Assembly: GCA_016214055.1 (NCBI GenBank)
Contig: JACRPE010000021.1
Location: 62,001-126,000 of the forward strand
Reading direction: 5' to 3'
DNA from: Candidatus Roizmanbacteria bacterium
GTDB lineage: Bacteria > Patescibacteriota > Microgenomatia > UBA1406 > GWC2-37-13
Length of the DNA: 64,000 nt
Below are positions 35,666 through 44,008 of this stretch, in pieces. The stretch's first letter is position 1; each line of letters opens with the position of its first letter. Position numbers and translations under genes: made by a program. Below the pieces are notes generated by a model. The model worked only from the letters and a program-made list of their open reading frames with translations, had not been told where the DNA came from and made no database searches.

Positions 35666-35671
35666 TATAAT
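35666..35671 (+). promoter_or_regulatory. -10 box of the first Nudix gene, leaderless type
   Basis: TATAAT ends 6 nt before the ATG at 35678. TTGTCA lies upstream with a long 19-nt spacer. There is no space for a Shine-Dalgarno site. Confidence 0.55.
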
Positions 35672-35677
35672 TACTCC

Positions 35678-36082
35678 ATGTACGACAAATACCCCATCGT
35701 CCTTGCGGTAGCCGCATTTATCAGAGATGCCAAAGGAAGAATCCTCATAATCAAAAAATCCCTAAACGAACAAATTGACCCGGGCTTATGGACAGTCCCC
35801 GGTGGAAAGGTTATGCCTGAGGAGCCGATTGTGTCAGCCTTGAAAAGAGAGGTTAATGAAGAAGTGGGCCTTCTTATTGATACGTTTTCATGGATAGGAG
35901 AGGATGTGTTTACCAGTAATGACAGATTTTTCCATGCTCAGCATTTTCTGTGCGAAAAGGTTAAAATAACACCCATAAAGCTCGAAAAGAACCTGACTGA
36001 ATATAAGTGGGTTTTGAAAAATGAAGTTGAGCGTTTTCAATTTCCGCCGAAAATTAAAAAAAGACTTCTCAACCTTTTATGA
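35678..36082 (+). CDS. Nudix hydrolase
   Basis: The protein has 134 residues. The Nudix box is complete: GGKVMPEEPIVSALKREVNEEVGLL, that is GX5EX7REVXEEXG (about residues 44-66). LWTVPGGK before it is typical of MutT-like nucleotide pyrophosphatases. The substrate is unknown. It overlaps nfo by ATGA. It forms a run with nfo, a second Nudix gene and cca, which suggests a nucleotide-cleaning and nucleic-acid-repair set. Confidence 0.85.
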   Translation: MYDKYPIVLAVAAFIRDAKGRILIIKKSLNEQIDPGLWTVPGGKVMPEEPIVSALKREVNEEVGLLIDTFSWIGEDVFTSNDRFFHAQHFLCEKVKITPIKLEKNLTEYKWVLKNEVERFQFPPKIKKRLLNLL

Positions 36083-36930
36083 TTACTCTAGGTGCCCATG
36101 TTTCAACCGCGGGAGGATTTGAAAAAGCCCTGACTCATTTATCAAACATCGGCGGGAATGTATTGCAGATTTTTTCTGCCTCTCCTCGGGGATGGAACTT
36201 TGCAAAGACAGACCCGATTCAATCATCTCACTTTAAAGAAGCAAAAACAAAGCTTCATGTGGATCATGTTTACTTTCATGCCTCATACCTCATCAATCTT
36301 GCCGATGGAGAAAAAACAGGGCACATGTCAAAACTATCCCTCATCGCCGAACTGAAGGCGGCATCTGCACTTGGAGTGAGAGGGAGCATCGTCCATTTAG
36401 GCTCCTTCAAATCAGGTAGAGACGTGATTAATCACGTCTCTACAAACCCAAAATACATTACCTTGATTAAAAATATCAAAGAAATACTTGATCAAACACC
36501 TGAAGATACTTATTTTATTGCGGAGAACGCAGGAAACAAAAAAATAGGTCAATCCCTCGATGAACTTGCTTCAATTATCCGTGATGTAAACAATCCCCGC
36601 TTGAAAATTTGCCTTGATACATGTCATCTTTTCAGCGCGGGATATGATCTTCGGGAAGAAAATAAATTATCCGCATTTCTTGCTGAATTTGATAAAAAAA
36701 TCGGACTGGAAAAGCTTGAAGTCTGGCATTTAAACGATAGCCGCGATTCCTTCGCCTCCGGGCGGGACCGCCATGAAAACATAGGAGAGGGTACGATTGG
36801 TTTGGACGAATTCAGATTTATACTTAATCATCCCAAGTTGAAACATCTTCCCTTCATCATTGAGACGCCGGGTTTTGACGGAAACGGTCCGGATAAAAAG
36901 AATTTAGATATATTGAAAAGTTTCGTATGA
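36079..36930 (+). CDS. nfo: Endonuclease IV (AP endonuclease)
   Basis: The enzyme cuts DNA at abasic sites. It has 283 residues and a TIM-barrel with metal ligands in GAHVS, FHASYLIN, IVHLGS, AENAGN, CLDTCHLFSAGYD, VWHLNDS and ETPG. A perfect 28-bp palindrome at 36416-36443 encodes GRDVINHVST right after the IVHLGSF strand. That is a loop position, so activity is probably kept. It overlaps both neighbours by ATGA. Confidence 0.94.
   Translation: MITLGAHVSTAGGFEKALTHLSNIGGNVLQIFSASPRGWNFAKTDPIQSSHFKEAKTKLHVDHVYFHASYLINLADGEKTGHMSKLSLIAELKAASALGVRGSIVHLGSFKSGRDVINHVSTNPKYITLIKNIKEILDQTPEDTYFIAENAGNKKIGQSLDELASIIRDVNNPRLKICLDTCHLFSAGYDLREENKLSAFLAEFDKKIGLEKLEVWHLNDSRDSFASGRDRHENIGEGTIGLDEFRFILNHPKLKHLPFIIETPGFDGNGPDKKNLDILKSFV
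36416..36443. repeat. 28-bp perfect palindrome with GTAGAGACG arms, inside nfo
   Basis: The arms are GTAGAGACG and CGTCTCTAC around the core TGATTAATCA. The full 28 bp is its own reverse complement. The same arms with another core occur in cca at 37702-37729, read in a different frame. Confidence 0.85.
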
Positions 36931-37481
36931 ATATAAAATCAGTCCTCCTAAACAGGATAGAAAAACTTGCTAAGAAATCATACGTTGACCGAGAGGTCCT
37001 TAACGAATGCAGGGATGCATTGGAATATAATAAGGGGTTGATAAAAAAGGACAATATTTCTCATCATTTCTGTTGTTTTCTTGTTCCGCTTTATCTTCCA
37101 GCTAAGTCCATATTTCTTGTCCACCATATCAAAGCAAAAAGCTGGATACCACCGGGCGGGCATATTGATCCGGACGAAACACCTGAATCTACGGTCAAGA
37201 GGGAATTCCAGGAAGAGTTGGATTACTCTCTAACTGATGAAAAAGTATCTTTATTTGATGTAAGCATAGCCCGCATCGAAGATTCCAGAACATGCGTAAT
37301 ACATTACGATCTATGGTATACCATTCTATGTAAGGAAGAAACTCGCTTTATCATCGAGAAAAAAGAATTCCATGACGCGGGTTGGTTTCCAATCGATGAG
37401 GCAATTAAGAAGGTTTCTTTTGAAAGAATCAGGACCGTGTTAAACAAAATAAAAAAACTGACCCTTTCTTCTCCTGTATAA
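36927..37481 (+). CDS. Nudix hydrolase, longer form
   Basis: The protein has 184 residues with about 60 residues before the Nudix core. The box reads GGHIDPDETPESTVKREFQEELDYSL (about residues 77-100), so the REXXEE element is intact as REFQEE. SWIPPGGHID is common in Nudix proteins that use nucleotide-sugar or similar substrates. The substrate is not assignable. It overlaps nfo by ATGA and is followed by cca after 7 nt. The cca -10 lies inside its last codons. Confidence 0.82.
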   Translation: MNIKSVLLNRIEKLAKKSYVDREVLNECRDALEYNKGLIKKDNISHHFCCFLVPLYLPAKSIFLVHHIKAKSWIPPGGHIDPDETPESTVKREFQEELDYSLTDEKVSLFDVSIARIEDSRTCVIHYDLWYTILCKEETRFIIEKKEFHDAGWFPIDEAIKKVSFERIRTVLNKIKKLTLSSPV

Positions 37482-37482
37482 T
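37477..37482 (+). promoter_or_regulatory. -10 box of cca, leaderless type
   Basis: TATAAT ends 6 nt before the ATG at 37489 and overlaps the stop codon of the Nudix gene. No good -35 was found. Confidence 0.5.
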
Positions 37483-37488
37483 AGTTCC

Positions 37489-38856
37489 ATGATCTCACTG
37501 TCCGAAGATATTAAAAAATTCATGGCGGTTTTTGAAAAAAAAGGGTTCCAGATATACCTGGTTGGCGGTGCTGTGCGCAATTTGTTGCTCAAAAAAGAAA
37601 TTACGAACTGGGATTTTACAACTGATGCAACTCCTGAGGAAATGCTAAAAATGTTTCCTGATGGGTTTTATAACAATGTGTATGGGACGGTGACTGTACC
37701 CGTAGAGACGGGGCATGCCCCGTCTCTACATAAATATATTTTTGAAATCACTCCCTTCCGTAAAGAGTCAGATTTTGATGATAACCGTCACCCAATGAAA
37801 ATCGAATGGGCAAAAACCGTTGAAGAAGACCTTGCCCGACGTGATTTCACAATAAATGCAATAGCTTTTAATGGTAAAAGAATGGTCGATCCTTATTCGG
37901 GTCAAAAACATTTGAAGGAAAAAGTAATTGTTGCAGTAGGTGATCCAAATAAGCGCTTCCAGGAAGATGCTTTGCGCCTCATGCGCGGAGTTCGTCTGGC
38001 GGCTCAACTGGGATTTCTTATCGACGAAAAAACGAGGGTCTCGATCCAACAAAATTCTTTTTTGATCAAAAATATTTCTTGGGAGCGGATAAGAGATGAG
38101 TTATTAAAAATTGTGGAGAGTGACCATCCGGGAGAAGGTATATTATTTCTTCATAGCGCTGGGTTGTTGAATTATATACTGCCAGAACTGGAAATTTGCT
38201 TCTCCATACCCCAAAAAAGTCCAAAACGGCATCACATCTATGATGTAGGAACGCATTGCGTTGAGGCTTTAAAACACTGTCCTTCAAAAGATCCGATTAC
38301 AAGACTTGCCACACTCCTTCACGATATTGGAAAAGCTAAGACGTTTTGGAAGGATAAAGAAACTGAACTGATTACATTTCATAACCATGAGGTGGTTGGT
38401 ACAATTCAAGTGACTGAAATTGCCAAACGTCTCAAACTTTCAAAATCACAGAGTGAAAAATTAATTCGCCTCGTGCAGTTTCATCAATTTACCGTATCTG
38501 AAGAAATAACTGATAAAGCAGTGCGCCGATTTATCCGTGAAGTGGGAAAGGAATATTTGCAGGACATGCTTGATCTTCGTACTGCAGACCGAATCGGGTC
38601 AGGGGCGACTCCCACGTCGTGGAGATATGAGCTATTCAAAAAAAGGGTTATAGAAGTCCAAAAGGAGCCATTTAAAGTTTCAGATCTGAAAGTAGATGGA
38701 CATGACGTTATGGAAATATTTAATATAAAACCAAGTAGGCAAATCGGTGATATATTAGATAAATTGTTTAACGAGGTTATTGAAGGAAAGCTCAAGAATG
38801 ATAGAGAGGTGCTTCTTGCTCAATTGTCGTCTCTGGCCCATGCCCCGGGTAAATAA
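37489..38856 (+). CDS. cca: CCA-adding tRNA nucleotidyltransferase with HD domain
   Basis: The enzyme builds or repairs the CCA end of tRNA. It has 455 residues. The head domain has LVGGAVRNLLL and the metal pair in WDFTTDATPEE. RRDFTINAIAFN and the RNA-binding block RFQEDALRLMRGVRLAAQLGF follow. An HD domain is seen in LATLLHDIGKAKTFW. A 28-bp palindrome encodes VETGHAPSLH between GTVTVP and FEITPFR. That is about 8-10 residues more than I expect there, so it looks like a true insertion. Its last 65 bp overlap the convergent MBL gene. Confidence 0.93.
   Translation: MISLSEDIKKFMAVFEKKGFQIYLVGGAVRNLLLKKEITNWDFTTDATPEEMLKMFPDGFYNNVYGTVTVPVETGHAPSLHKYIFEITPFRKESDFDDNRHPMKIEWAKTVEEDLARRDFTINAIAFNGKRMVDPYSGQKHLKEKVIVAVGDPNKRFQEDALRLMRGVRLAAQLGFLIDEKTRVSIQQNSFLIKNISWERIRDELLKIVESDHPGEGILFLHSAGLLNYILPELEICFSIPQKSPKRHHIYDVGTHCVEALKHCPSKDPITRLATLLHDIGKAKTFWKDKETELITFHNHEVVGTIQVTEIAKRLKLSKSQSEKLIRLVQFHQFTVSEEITDKAVRRFIREVGKEYLQDMLDLRTADRIGSGATPTSWRYELFKKRVIEVQKEPFKVSDLKVDGHDVMEIFNIKPSRQIGDILDKLFNEVIEGKLKNDREVLLAQLSSLAHAPGK
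37702..37729. repeat. 28-bp perfect palindrome with GTAGAGACG arms, inside cca
   Basis: The arms are identical to those in nfo, and the core is GGGCATGCCC. The two cores differ completely but each stays self-complementary. That implies selection or copying for the hairpin shape. Confidence 0.85.
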
Positions 38857-39409
38857 CCGTCTCCTCAGGGAACGACTTAATTAATTGATTAATTGAGTCG
38901 TTCAAATCTTTTTTGCTGGAATAGGAAAGATCTGTTCTTCCCACTGCTTCTTTGAAGATAGTGTCACCCGTGAATAAGGCTTGCTCTTCGGGTAAATAAA
39001 AACAACAGCCGCCGGGAGTATGACCGGGTGTTTTAATAATTTGAAATTTGAAATTTAAAATTTTTAAACTACTATTTGGCAGATTTTTTATTATCGTTGG
39101 ATCAATTATCTGTGGTTCGTATCCTAAAAAATGTTTGGCCGTTTCTTTTAATCTGTTGATGAGGAATAAATCTTTTTCGTGAATATAAAATGGCACTTTC
39201 ATACTGAGCTGAATCTCCCCTACCGCCATCACATGATCAAAATGTCCATGGGTCGCCAACATTGCGATGAGATTAAGATTCTGTCGAGAAATCTCCTCAA
39301 GTAAAAAATTCGCATCATCTGCCGGATCAATAAGAATACATTCTTTGTCTTGAATAAGCAGATAACAATTTGCCTGAAGCTGACCTAGCGGATAGTGTTT
39401 TATATGCAT
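38792..39409 (-). CDS. Metallo-beta-lactamase-fold hydrolase (glyoxalase II-like)
   Basis: The protein has 205 residues. Metal ligands are seen as ATHGHFDHV (HXHXDH), TPGHTPGG, FTGDTIFKEAVGRTD and YPGHGPETTI. This is the small GloB-like group. Two repeat-like sequences lie in it: a decayed AATTTGA array encoding ILNFKFQ just before the TPGHTPGG strand, and an imperfect palindrome encoding LNDSINQLI. Its 3' end overlaps cca by 65 bp and its start overlaps the next gene by 10 bp. The exact substrate is unknown. Confidence 0.85.
   Translation of the reverse strand: MHIKHYPLGQLQANCYLLIQDKECILIDPADDANFLLEEISRQNLNLIAMLATHGHFDHVMAVGEIQLSMKVPFYIHEKDLFLINRLKETAKHFLGYEPQIIDPTIIKNLPNSSLKILNFKFQIIKTPGHTPGGCCFYLPEEQALFTGDTIFKEAVGRTDLSYSSKKDLNDSINQLIKSFPEETVIYPGHGPETTIEQEAPLYHS
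38871..38902. repeat. 32-bp imperfect palindrome inside the MBL hydrolase gene
   Basis: AACGACT and AGTCGTT flank AT-rich TTAATTAATTG-type sequence. Two base pairs plus the centre deviate from full symmetry. It encodes NDSINQLI. The encoded helix fits the family, so a chance palindrome cannot be excluded. Confidence 0.4.
39039..39066 (+). repeat. Decayed AATTTGA array inside the MBL hydrolase gene
   Basis: AATTTGA, AATTTGA, AATTTAA and AATTTTT occur in succession. It is a weaker relative of the 32-bp arrays in miaB and recJ. On the coding (minus) strand it gives KILNFKFQI. Confidence 0.5.
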
Positions 39410-39984
39410 AAAGATGTAGCAATCTCGGACCAGCTGGTGACTCGCTTAATATTCGGATGAGTAATTGATTCATTTTTATTCCATGGCATAGGCAACAACA
39501 ATACCTTAATACCCTCATTAGCACAATCTAATGCATATTCTAAGTGATCTTCGATCATAATATTAATTCCCTCTTCTATACATATCTCGGATTTTCTTCT
39601 TCTTATTTCATGCTTATGAGATGTCTGATTAGTATGAATTACTTTTGAGAATTTTCCCTTAAAAAAAATGTCTAACCACTGGTGCGATTTATGTTCGATA
39701 ATATTAGGTCGGGAAGTAATAAGAATGAGTGTGTGTGATTTTGATAAAATATCAATGTTTCTTTTCGCGCCTTTCATCGGTACAATTTTATCAAAATAAG
39801 GAGATTCATAAAATTCATAGATGCGCTTGATTACCTCTTCTCCTGAGCAATTCCATATTTTACTCAGGTCGTAATCGCCATGACTGCTGTTTGAGATTGA
39901 AGTTTTGTAGGTTGCATTATGAAATAAATCAAGAGGGGGTATGATATCGGCCAAAACTGAATCCATATCTACACCAATTTTCAT
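39400..39984 (-). CDS. HAD-fold 5'-nucleotidase-like protein (NT5C type)
   Basis: The protein has 194 residues. GVDMDSVLADI at the N-terminus is the DXDXV nucleophile motif in the form used by 5'(3')-deoxyribonucleotidases. LILITSRP is motif II, and IMIEDHLEYALDCANEGI is motif III-IV. It probably dephosphorylates a nucleotide or a similar phosphate ester. It overlaps the MBL hydrolase gene by 10 bp. Confidence 0.75.
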   Translation of the reverse strand: MKIGVDMDSVLADIIPPLDLFHNATYKTSISNSSHGDYDLSKIWNCSGEEVIKRIYEFYESPYFDKIVPMKGAKRNIDILSKSHTLILITSRPNIIEHKSHQWLDIFFKGKFSKVIHTNQTSHKHEIRRRKSEICIEEGINIMIEDHLEYALDCANEGIKVLLLPMPWNKNESITHPNIKRVTSWSEIATSLCI

Positions 39985-39996
39985 AGGAATATTCTT

Positions 39997-40866
39997 TTAC
40001 TTTTTACTGTTACTTCCCTCGAGCCATACGAGGATAGGGGTTGCGATGAAGGGAGATGAATACGTACCAGTGATTGTTCCAACTAACAGTGTTGCTACAA
40101 AAAAACGGATACTGGCACCCCCTAAAAGAGTAAGGGACAACAACATGAACATGATCGTCATCGAATTGTTAAGCGAACGAACCATAGTCTCAGTCAACGC
40201 ACGGTTTGCATAATGGGTGATGTCCCCCCTTCCCTCATTCTTGAGATACTCTCGGATTTTGTCGAAGATGATGATGGTATCATGTACTGAGAAAGACATC
40301 GTGGTAAGGACCGCGGTCACAAACATGGTATCAATTTCTGCACCAAAAAAGTGGGAAAATATCGAATAGGTGCCTATGACTACCAAAAAGTCGTGAATCA
40401 TCGCCAGGATAGCCGCAAGGGCAAAATTGAGCCCTTTAAATGCGAAACTCATATAGATAAGGATCCCAAGAGTTGCAAGAAATGAAGCAATGAGTGTTTT
40501 CTGCATGGTTTCGCGACCTATGACCGGTCCGACTGTCTCAAACCGTAAGGTTTTTATTTTTAATTTAAGGTTTGTTTCCAAAACTCCTCTCAGTTTTGCC
40601 TCCTGTTTTTCATCAATGGGCTTTGCTTTAAAAAAAACATTATTCTTCTCGAGTTTTAATTGAGAAGTTTTGATTTTGTTATTTTTTATGATCTCGGAAA
40701 CTTTTTTTAAGTCTGTCTTTTTATCCAGTTGATACTCGATATCACTTCCCCCTATAAAGTCAATTGAATAGGTAAATCCATACCGTATGATGGAATACAT
40801 ACCGCTACCGATAACGATCGTTGAAATAAGTACGTAAAGCCAGGTGAATTTTAAAAATTTGAGCAT
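39997..40866 (-). CDS. secF: Protein translocase subunit SecF
   Basis: SecF works with SecD to pull proteins across the membrane using the proton motive force. It has 289 residues and six predicted helices. GFTYSIDFIGGSDIEYQL at the N-terminus, then FETVGPVIGRE, and VGTYSIFSHFFGAEIDTMFVTAVLTTMSFSVHDTIIIFDKIRE are SecF signatures. The gene starts one base after the secD stop (TAA-T-ATG). Confidence 0.95.
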   Translation of the reverse strand: MLKFLKFTWLYVLISTIVIGSGMYSIIRYGFTYSIDFIGGSDIEYQLDKKTDLKKVSEIIKNNKIKTSQLKLEKNNVFFKAKPIDEKQEAKLRGVLETNLKLKIKTLRFETVGPVIGRETMQKTLIASFLATLGILIYMSFAFKGLNFALAAILAMIHDFLVVIGTYSIFSHFFGAEIDTMFVTAVLTTMSFSVHDTIIIFDKIREYLKNEGRGDITHYANRALTETMVRSLNNSMTIMFMLLSLTLLGGASIRFFVATLLVGTITGTYSSPFIATPILVWLEGSNSKK

Positions 40867-40867
40867 A

Positions 40868-42226
40868 TTATTTGTTCATTTTTTTCTCTTTATAAAAAGC
40901 GTCGATTAACCTTCGGGTTATCACCACTCCTGTAAACAAACTTGTCCCCACCCCGATTGCAAGCGTCAAAGCAAATCCGCGCACCATACCAAACTGGGGT
41001 AAAAATTCCCAGTTCATAGGATTGAATAAGATGAATGCAACGGTTAAAGTGGTGATATTTGCATCTTTTATGGCATCAATTGCCCGGCCAAATCCAAGAC
41101 GCACCGCAACTGAGAAATTCTTTCCTTTTCTCATCTCTTCCTTAATCCTTTCAAATATAAGGATGTTTGAGTCAACCGCCATACCGATTGAAAGGATGAA
41201 ACCCGCAACTCCGGGAAGAGTTAGTACGACCGGAATTGCCCGGAAAATTGCAAACGTGATAAGGCCATAAATGATAAGCGCCATGGATGCTATTATTCCC
41301 AGTTTGCCGTAATATACTACCATGAAAAGAAGAACCATGGCAAGTCCAAACACTCCTGCGATTAAACTCTTTTTTACTTCAAGTGCCCCAAGTGATGGGC
41401 CGATATTTCTTTGCTCAACTAATTTGATAGGTAAAGGCAGCGCTCCTGAATTGATGGAAATGGAAAGACTTTTTGCTTGCTCCACGGTAAAGTTTCCCGT
41501 TATAACTGCATTCCCCTCCGTAATTTTTTGTTGTACGGTGGGCGCGGATATGGGAAAATAATCCAAGAATATACCGACCGGTTTGCCTACGTTGCGTCCC
41601 GTAACATCTCCAAAAAGTTTTGCTCCGTCCGGTGTAAATTGGAGCGCAACTTGAGGTTGACCGTTTTGTGAATCAAATGTGACACTCGCTTTTTTTATAT
41701 CCTTCCCGCCCAAGCCGGTATATTTCGTAAGTCGATTGATGATCGGCGTAGTTGTTGCAATTTTAGGATCAACCTGTCCCTCTTCCATAAACCGCAATTG
41801 GGCCGTCGTCCCGATAAGTCCTACAGCTTGCAATACATCTTCAATTCCGGGAAGATCGACGCTTATCCGGTAGATATTTCCTGACTTAAGCGTCTGCACT
41901 ACGGGTTCCGAAACCCCAAAAAAATTGACTCTCTTTTCAATCACATCCCGCGCAGATAATAATGAATCCTGGAGATCGGCTGGCTTTATTTTTGAAGTAT
42001 CCGTTTCAAACACCAGATGGCTCCCCCCTTTCAGGTCGAGCCCCAGTTTTGTCTTGAACTCTTTTTTTATCGGTACTCCAAAAAGGCTTGTATTAATGCT
42101 GAGAGGATTTATCGTGAAATCTATCTTGGATTTTTGCACGCGGAAATGAACAGGAATATTCTCAGGTAAACAAATCCATATCAATACCACCAAAAGAACG
42201 GCGTAGAAAACATGCTTCATTTTCAT
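40868..42226 (-). CDS. secD: Protein translocase subunit SecD
   Basis: The protein has 452 residues. After one N-terminal helix come LGLDLKGGSHLVFETD, VEKRVNFFGVSEPVVQ-like sequence and LPGIEDVLQAVGLIGTTAQLRF. The C-terminal five-helix bundle includes IGMAVDSNILIFERIKEEMRKG. The periplasmic P1 region is short compared with E. coli SecD, as is common in reduced bacteria. It overlaps the winged-helix gene upstream by ATGA. Confidence 0.95.
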   Translation of the reverse strand: MKMKHVFYAVLLVVLIWICLPENIPVHFRVQKSKIDFTINPLSINTSLFGVPIKKEFKTKLGLDLKGGSHLVFETDTSKIKPADLQDSLLSARDVIEKRVNFFGVSEPVVQTLKSGNIYRISVDLPGIEDVLQAVGLIGTTAQLRFMEEGQVDPKIATTTPIINRLTKYTGLGGKDIKKASVTFDSQNGQPQVALQFTPDGAKLFGDVTGRNVGKPVGIFLDYFPISAPTVQQKITEGNAVITGNFTVEQAKSLSISINSGALPLPIKLVEQRNIGPSLGALEVKKSLIAGVFGLAMVLLFMVVYYGKLGIIASMALIIYGLITFAIFRAIPVVLTLPGVAGFILSIGMAVDSNILIFERIKEEMRKGKNFSVAVRLGFGRAIDAIKDANITTLTVAFILFNPMNWEFLPQFGMVRGFALTLAIGVGTSLFTGVVITRRLIDAFYKEKKMNK

Positions 42227-42798
42227 TTAAGAAGATCCTCCTCGAGCCCAACTAACATAACTTTTGGCTGCTTTAAAAAATTCCAGATAAAAGGATCATT
42301 GTTTTTTTTGCGGAATGCAAACTCCTCTTCGGTCATGGCAGTATAATTTATCTCTCGTTCAAACTCTTTTTCCACTTCATCAACAATTGCCGTCAGTTCC
42401 GGTACTACAACGACGCCCACAAATAGTAGATATATTTCCCCTTCCTTTATGGGAATTTTCTTTGAGTATTTTGTGGAGATGGCGATAAATTTGATTTTCC
42501 CCAGTTTTGAAAGATTCTTATAGATGAGAGTTGATAGGGAGTTTGTCTTGGTAAAAATGCGCAGGAACTCGTCATACAGTAAAACGCCTTTATTCAGTGA
42601 ATAGAACACTTTATTCAATCTCTTCTCTTTATGTAAAACCCGCGCCTTTTCTAGAATATCGAGTTCCCGCTTGACCGCATTTACTTCTTCATTTATCTCA
42701 CGGACAATTTTTCTCAAATAATACGTTTCCCCATAGTGATGGAAAAAAAGTTCGAGTATCTCTCTCCTTGTCTTTGAAGTAATGATGTACTGCAACAT
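42223..42798 (-). CDS. Winged-helix protein with a degenerate nucleotidyltransferase-like domain
   Basis: The protein has 191 residues. The first 75 form an ArsR-like winged helix (RREILELFFHHYGETYYLRKIVREI, AVKRELDILEKARVLHKEKR). The rest looks like a MNT-type nucleotidyltransferase domain ending EREINYTAMTEEEFAFRKKNNDPFIWNFL. The expected acidic metal residues are missing (GEIYLLFVG in place of GEIDLLIVG-type), so catalysis is unlikely. It may be a transcription regulator. It overlaps secD and follows the DUF3048 gene by 2 bp. Confidence 0.7.
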   Translation of the reverse strand: MLQYIITSKTRREILELFFHHYGETYYLRKIVREINEEVNAVKRELDILEKARVLHKEKRLNKVFYSLNKGVLLYDEFLRIFTKTNSLSTLIYKNLSKLGKIKFIAISTKYSKKIPIKEGEIYLLFVGVVVVPELTAIVDEVEKEFEREINYTAMTEEEFAFRKKNNDPFIWNFLKQPKVMLVGLEEDLLK

Positions 42799-42800
42799 AG

Positions 42801-43979
42801 TTAATACTTGACTTTATTTCCTATCGGTAATATTTCTATAAATACTTGCCCACGCACTATTGATAGTTCCTTATCTTTTTCATCAAAGAATTTCATACGA
42901 GTTTCTTCGTCTTTTTTATCCCACGTACCCTTAACCGCGTTTCCATTTTGAAAGATAAGAGCGTCACCCGTACCGCTTAACTGATACAGGATGTGTCCCC
43001 CGTCATACCCATCGTTGGCGGGTGACTCTTTTGCAAACACCACAATCACGTTTTTTGAAGTGATTTGTTTTCCGGTATTTTTATCATTGTGTGGAGCCCC
43101 TCCGTTTACGCGTTTATATGTGTTTGCCTTTGCATCATAGTTCCAGACGACACCCATTTCGCTTGCGAAAGAGTTCCAGAATCCAAGTTCAATCTTTGAT
43201 GTGGTTCCTTTTTCAGAGGCTTTTGCGTCATCCTGAAATTTCCAGGAGGTAAATGTTTTATCCCAACTTATTCCGTCTTCATCGACATTGGTGAGCTTTC
43301 TCTTGATCTTTGCATAGTCCCACAACTTTGATGTTGATGAATAGACAGTGTGTTCGGTTGCAACATTCGGCAATCTTTCATAATCCCGCCAATAGTAGGG
43401 AAAGGGAACTCCGAATTGATTTAAGTCATTGTATCCGTCCCACCCGAGCTTACGGATGATACCTAAGGCGTCAGCTTTTGCTCCATTAGCACACCCGGAG
43501 CCAGACTCAGCGTCACAATTTGCCCCTCCCACATGCGCATATAATGGATAATCTCCATATTCACGAAGGACTTTCATAAAATGAACACGCGCTGACCGGA
43601 CCGGACCCACAAAAGGAGCGTCTTGACAATAAAATATGCCTAAGAAGCGGGTGATTCCCCCTTCAGCAACTGCCTCATATATCACATCGGCACTGCTTAA
43701 ACCCGATTGCGGACGGGCATCCTTACTGTTCTCAATGGCAATCCCCATGGGCCGCCGGGTAACCCATTTTTCCTTTTGTTTTTTTGTTTGCATTTTGCCG
43801 TTCAGAGGACATTCTTCCGTTTTGGGTTCAAGAGACTCGGGATCAACCACCCCGGTCGGAGTCACGTTATTTGAAGACACCGATTTTCCCGATTGATTGG
43901 AAAAATACGAATAGGAAGCGTAACTTGTTGCAAAAAAAAGCACAAAACAAACCACAACCGCAATTTTTTTATTTATCAT
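42801..43979 (-). CDS. Exported DUF3048 protein (YerB-like)
   Basis: The protein has 392 residues with an N-terminal signal or anchor helix (IAVVVCFVLFFATSYASY). RPMGIAIENSKDARPQSGLSSADVIYEAVAEGGITRFLGIF and GPVRSARVHFMKV are the conserved heart of DUF3048. A C-terminal beta-rich domain runs to the end (VVWNYDAKANTYKRVNGG). YerB-type proteins are putative lipoproteins at the cell surface with unknown biochemistry. No lipobox Cys is seen after the helix here. Confidence 0.85.
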   Translation of the reverse strand: MINKKIAVVVCFVLFFATSYASYSYFSNQSGKSVSSNNVTPTGVVDPESLEPKTEECPLNGKMQTKKQKEKWVTRRPMGIAIENSKDARPQSGLSSADVIYEAVAEGGITRFLGIFYCQDAPFVGPVRSARVHFMKVLREYGDYPLYAHVGGANCDAESGSGCANGAKADALGIIRKLGWDGYNDLNQFGVPFPYYWRDYERLPNVATEHTVYSSTSKLWDYAKIKRKLTNVDEDGISWDKTFTSWKFQDDAKASEKGTTSKIELGFWNSFASEMGVVWNYDAKANTYKRVNGGAPHNDKNTGKQITSKNVIVVFAKESPANDGYDGGHILYQLSGTGDALIFQNGNAVKGTWDKKDEETRMKFFDEKDKELSIVRGQVFIEILPIGNKVKY

Positions 43980-44008
43980 GACTTATTCAATTAATTAATA
44001 AAGGTTGT

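Noticed and set aside
38871-38902. Attachment site or terminator at the imperfect palindrome
   Set aside because: It lies inside the MBL coding frame, where the encoded helix fits the family, and there is no integrase nearby.
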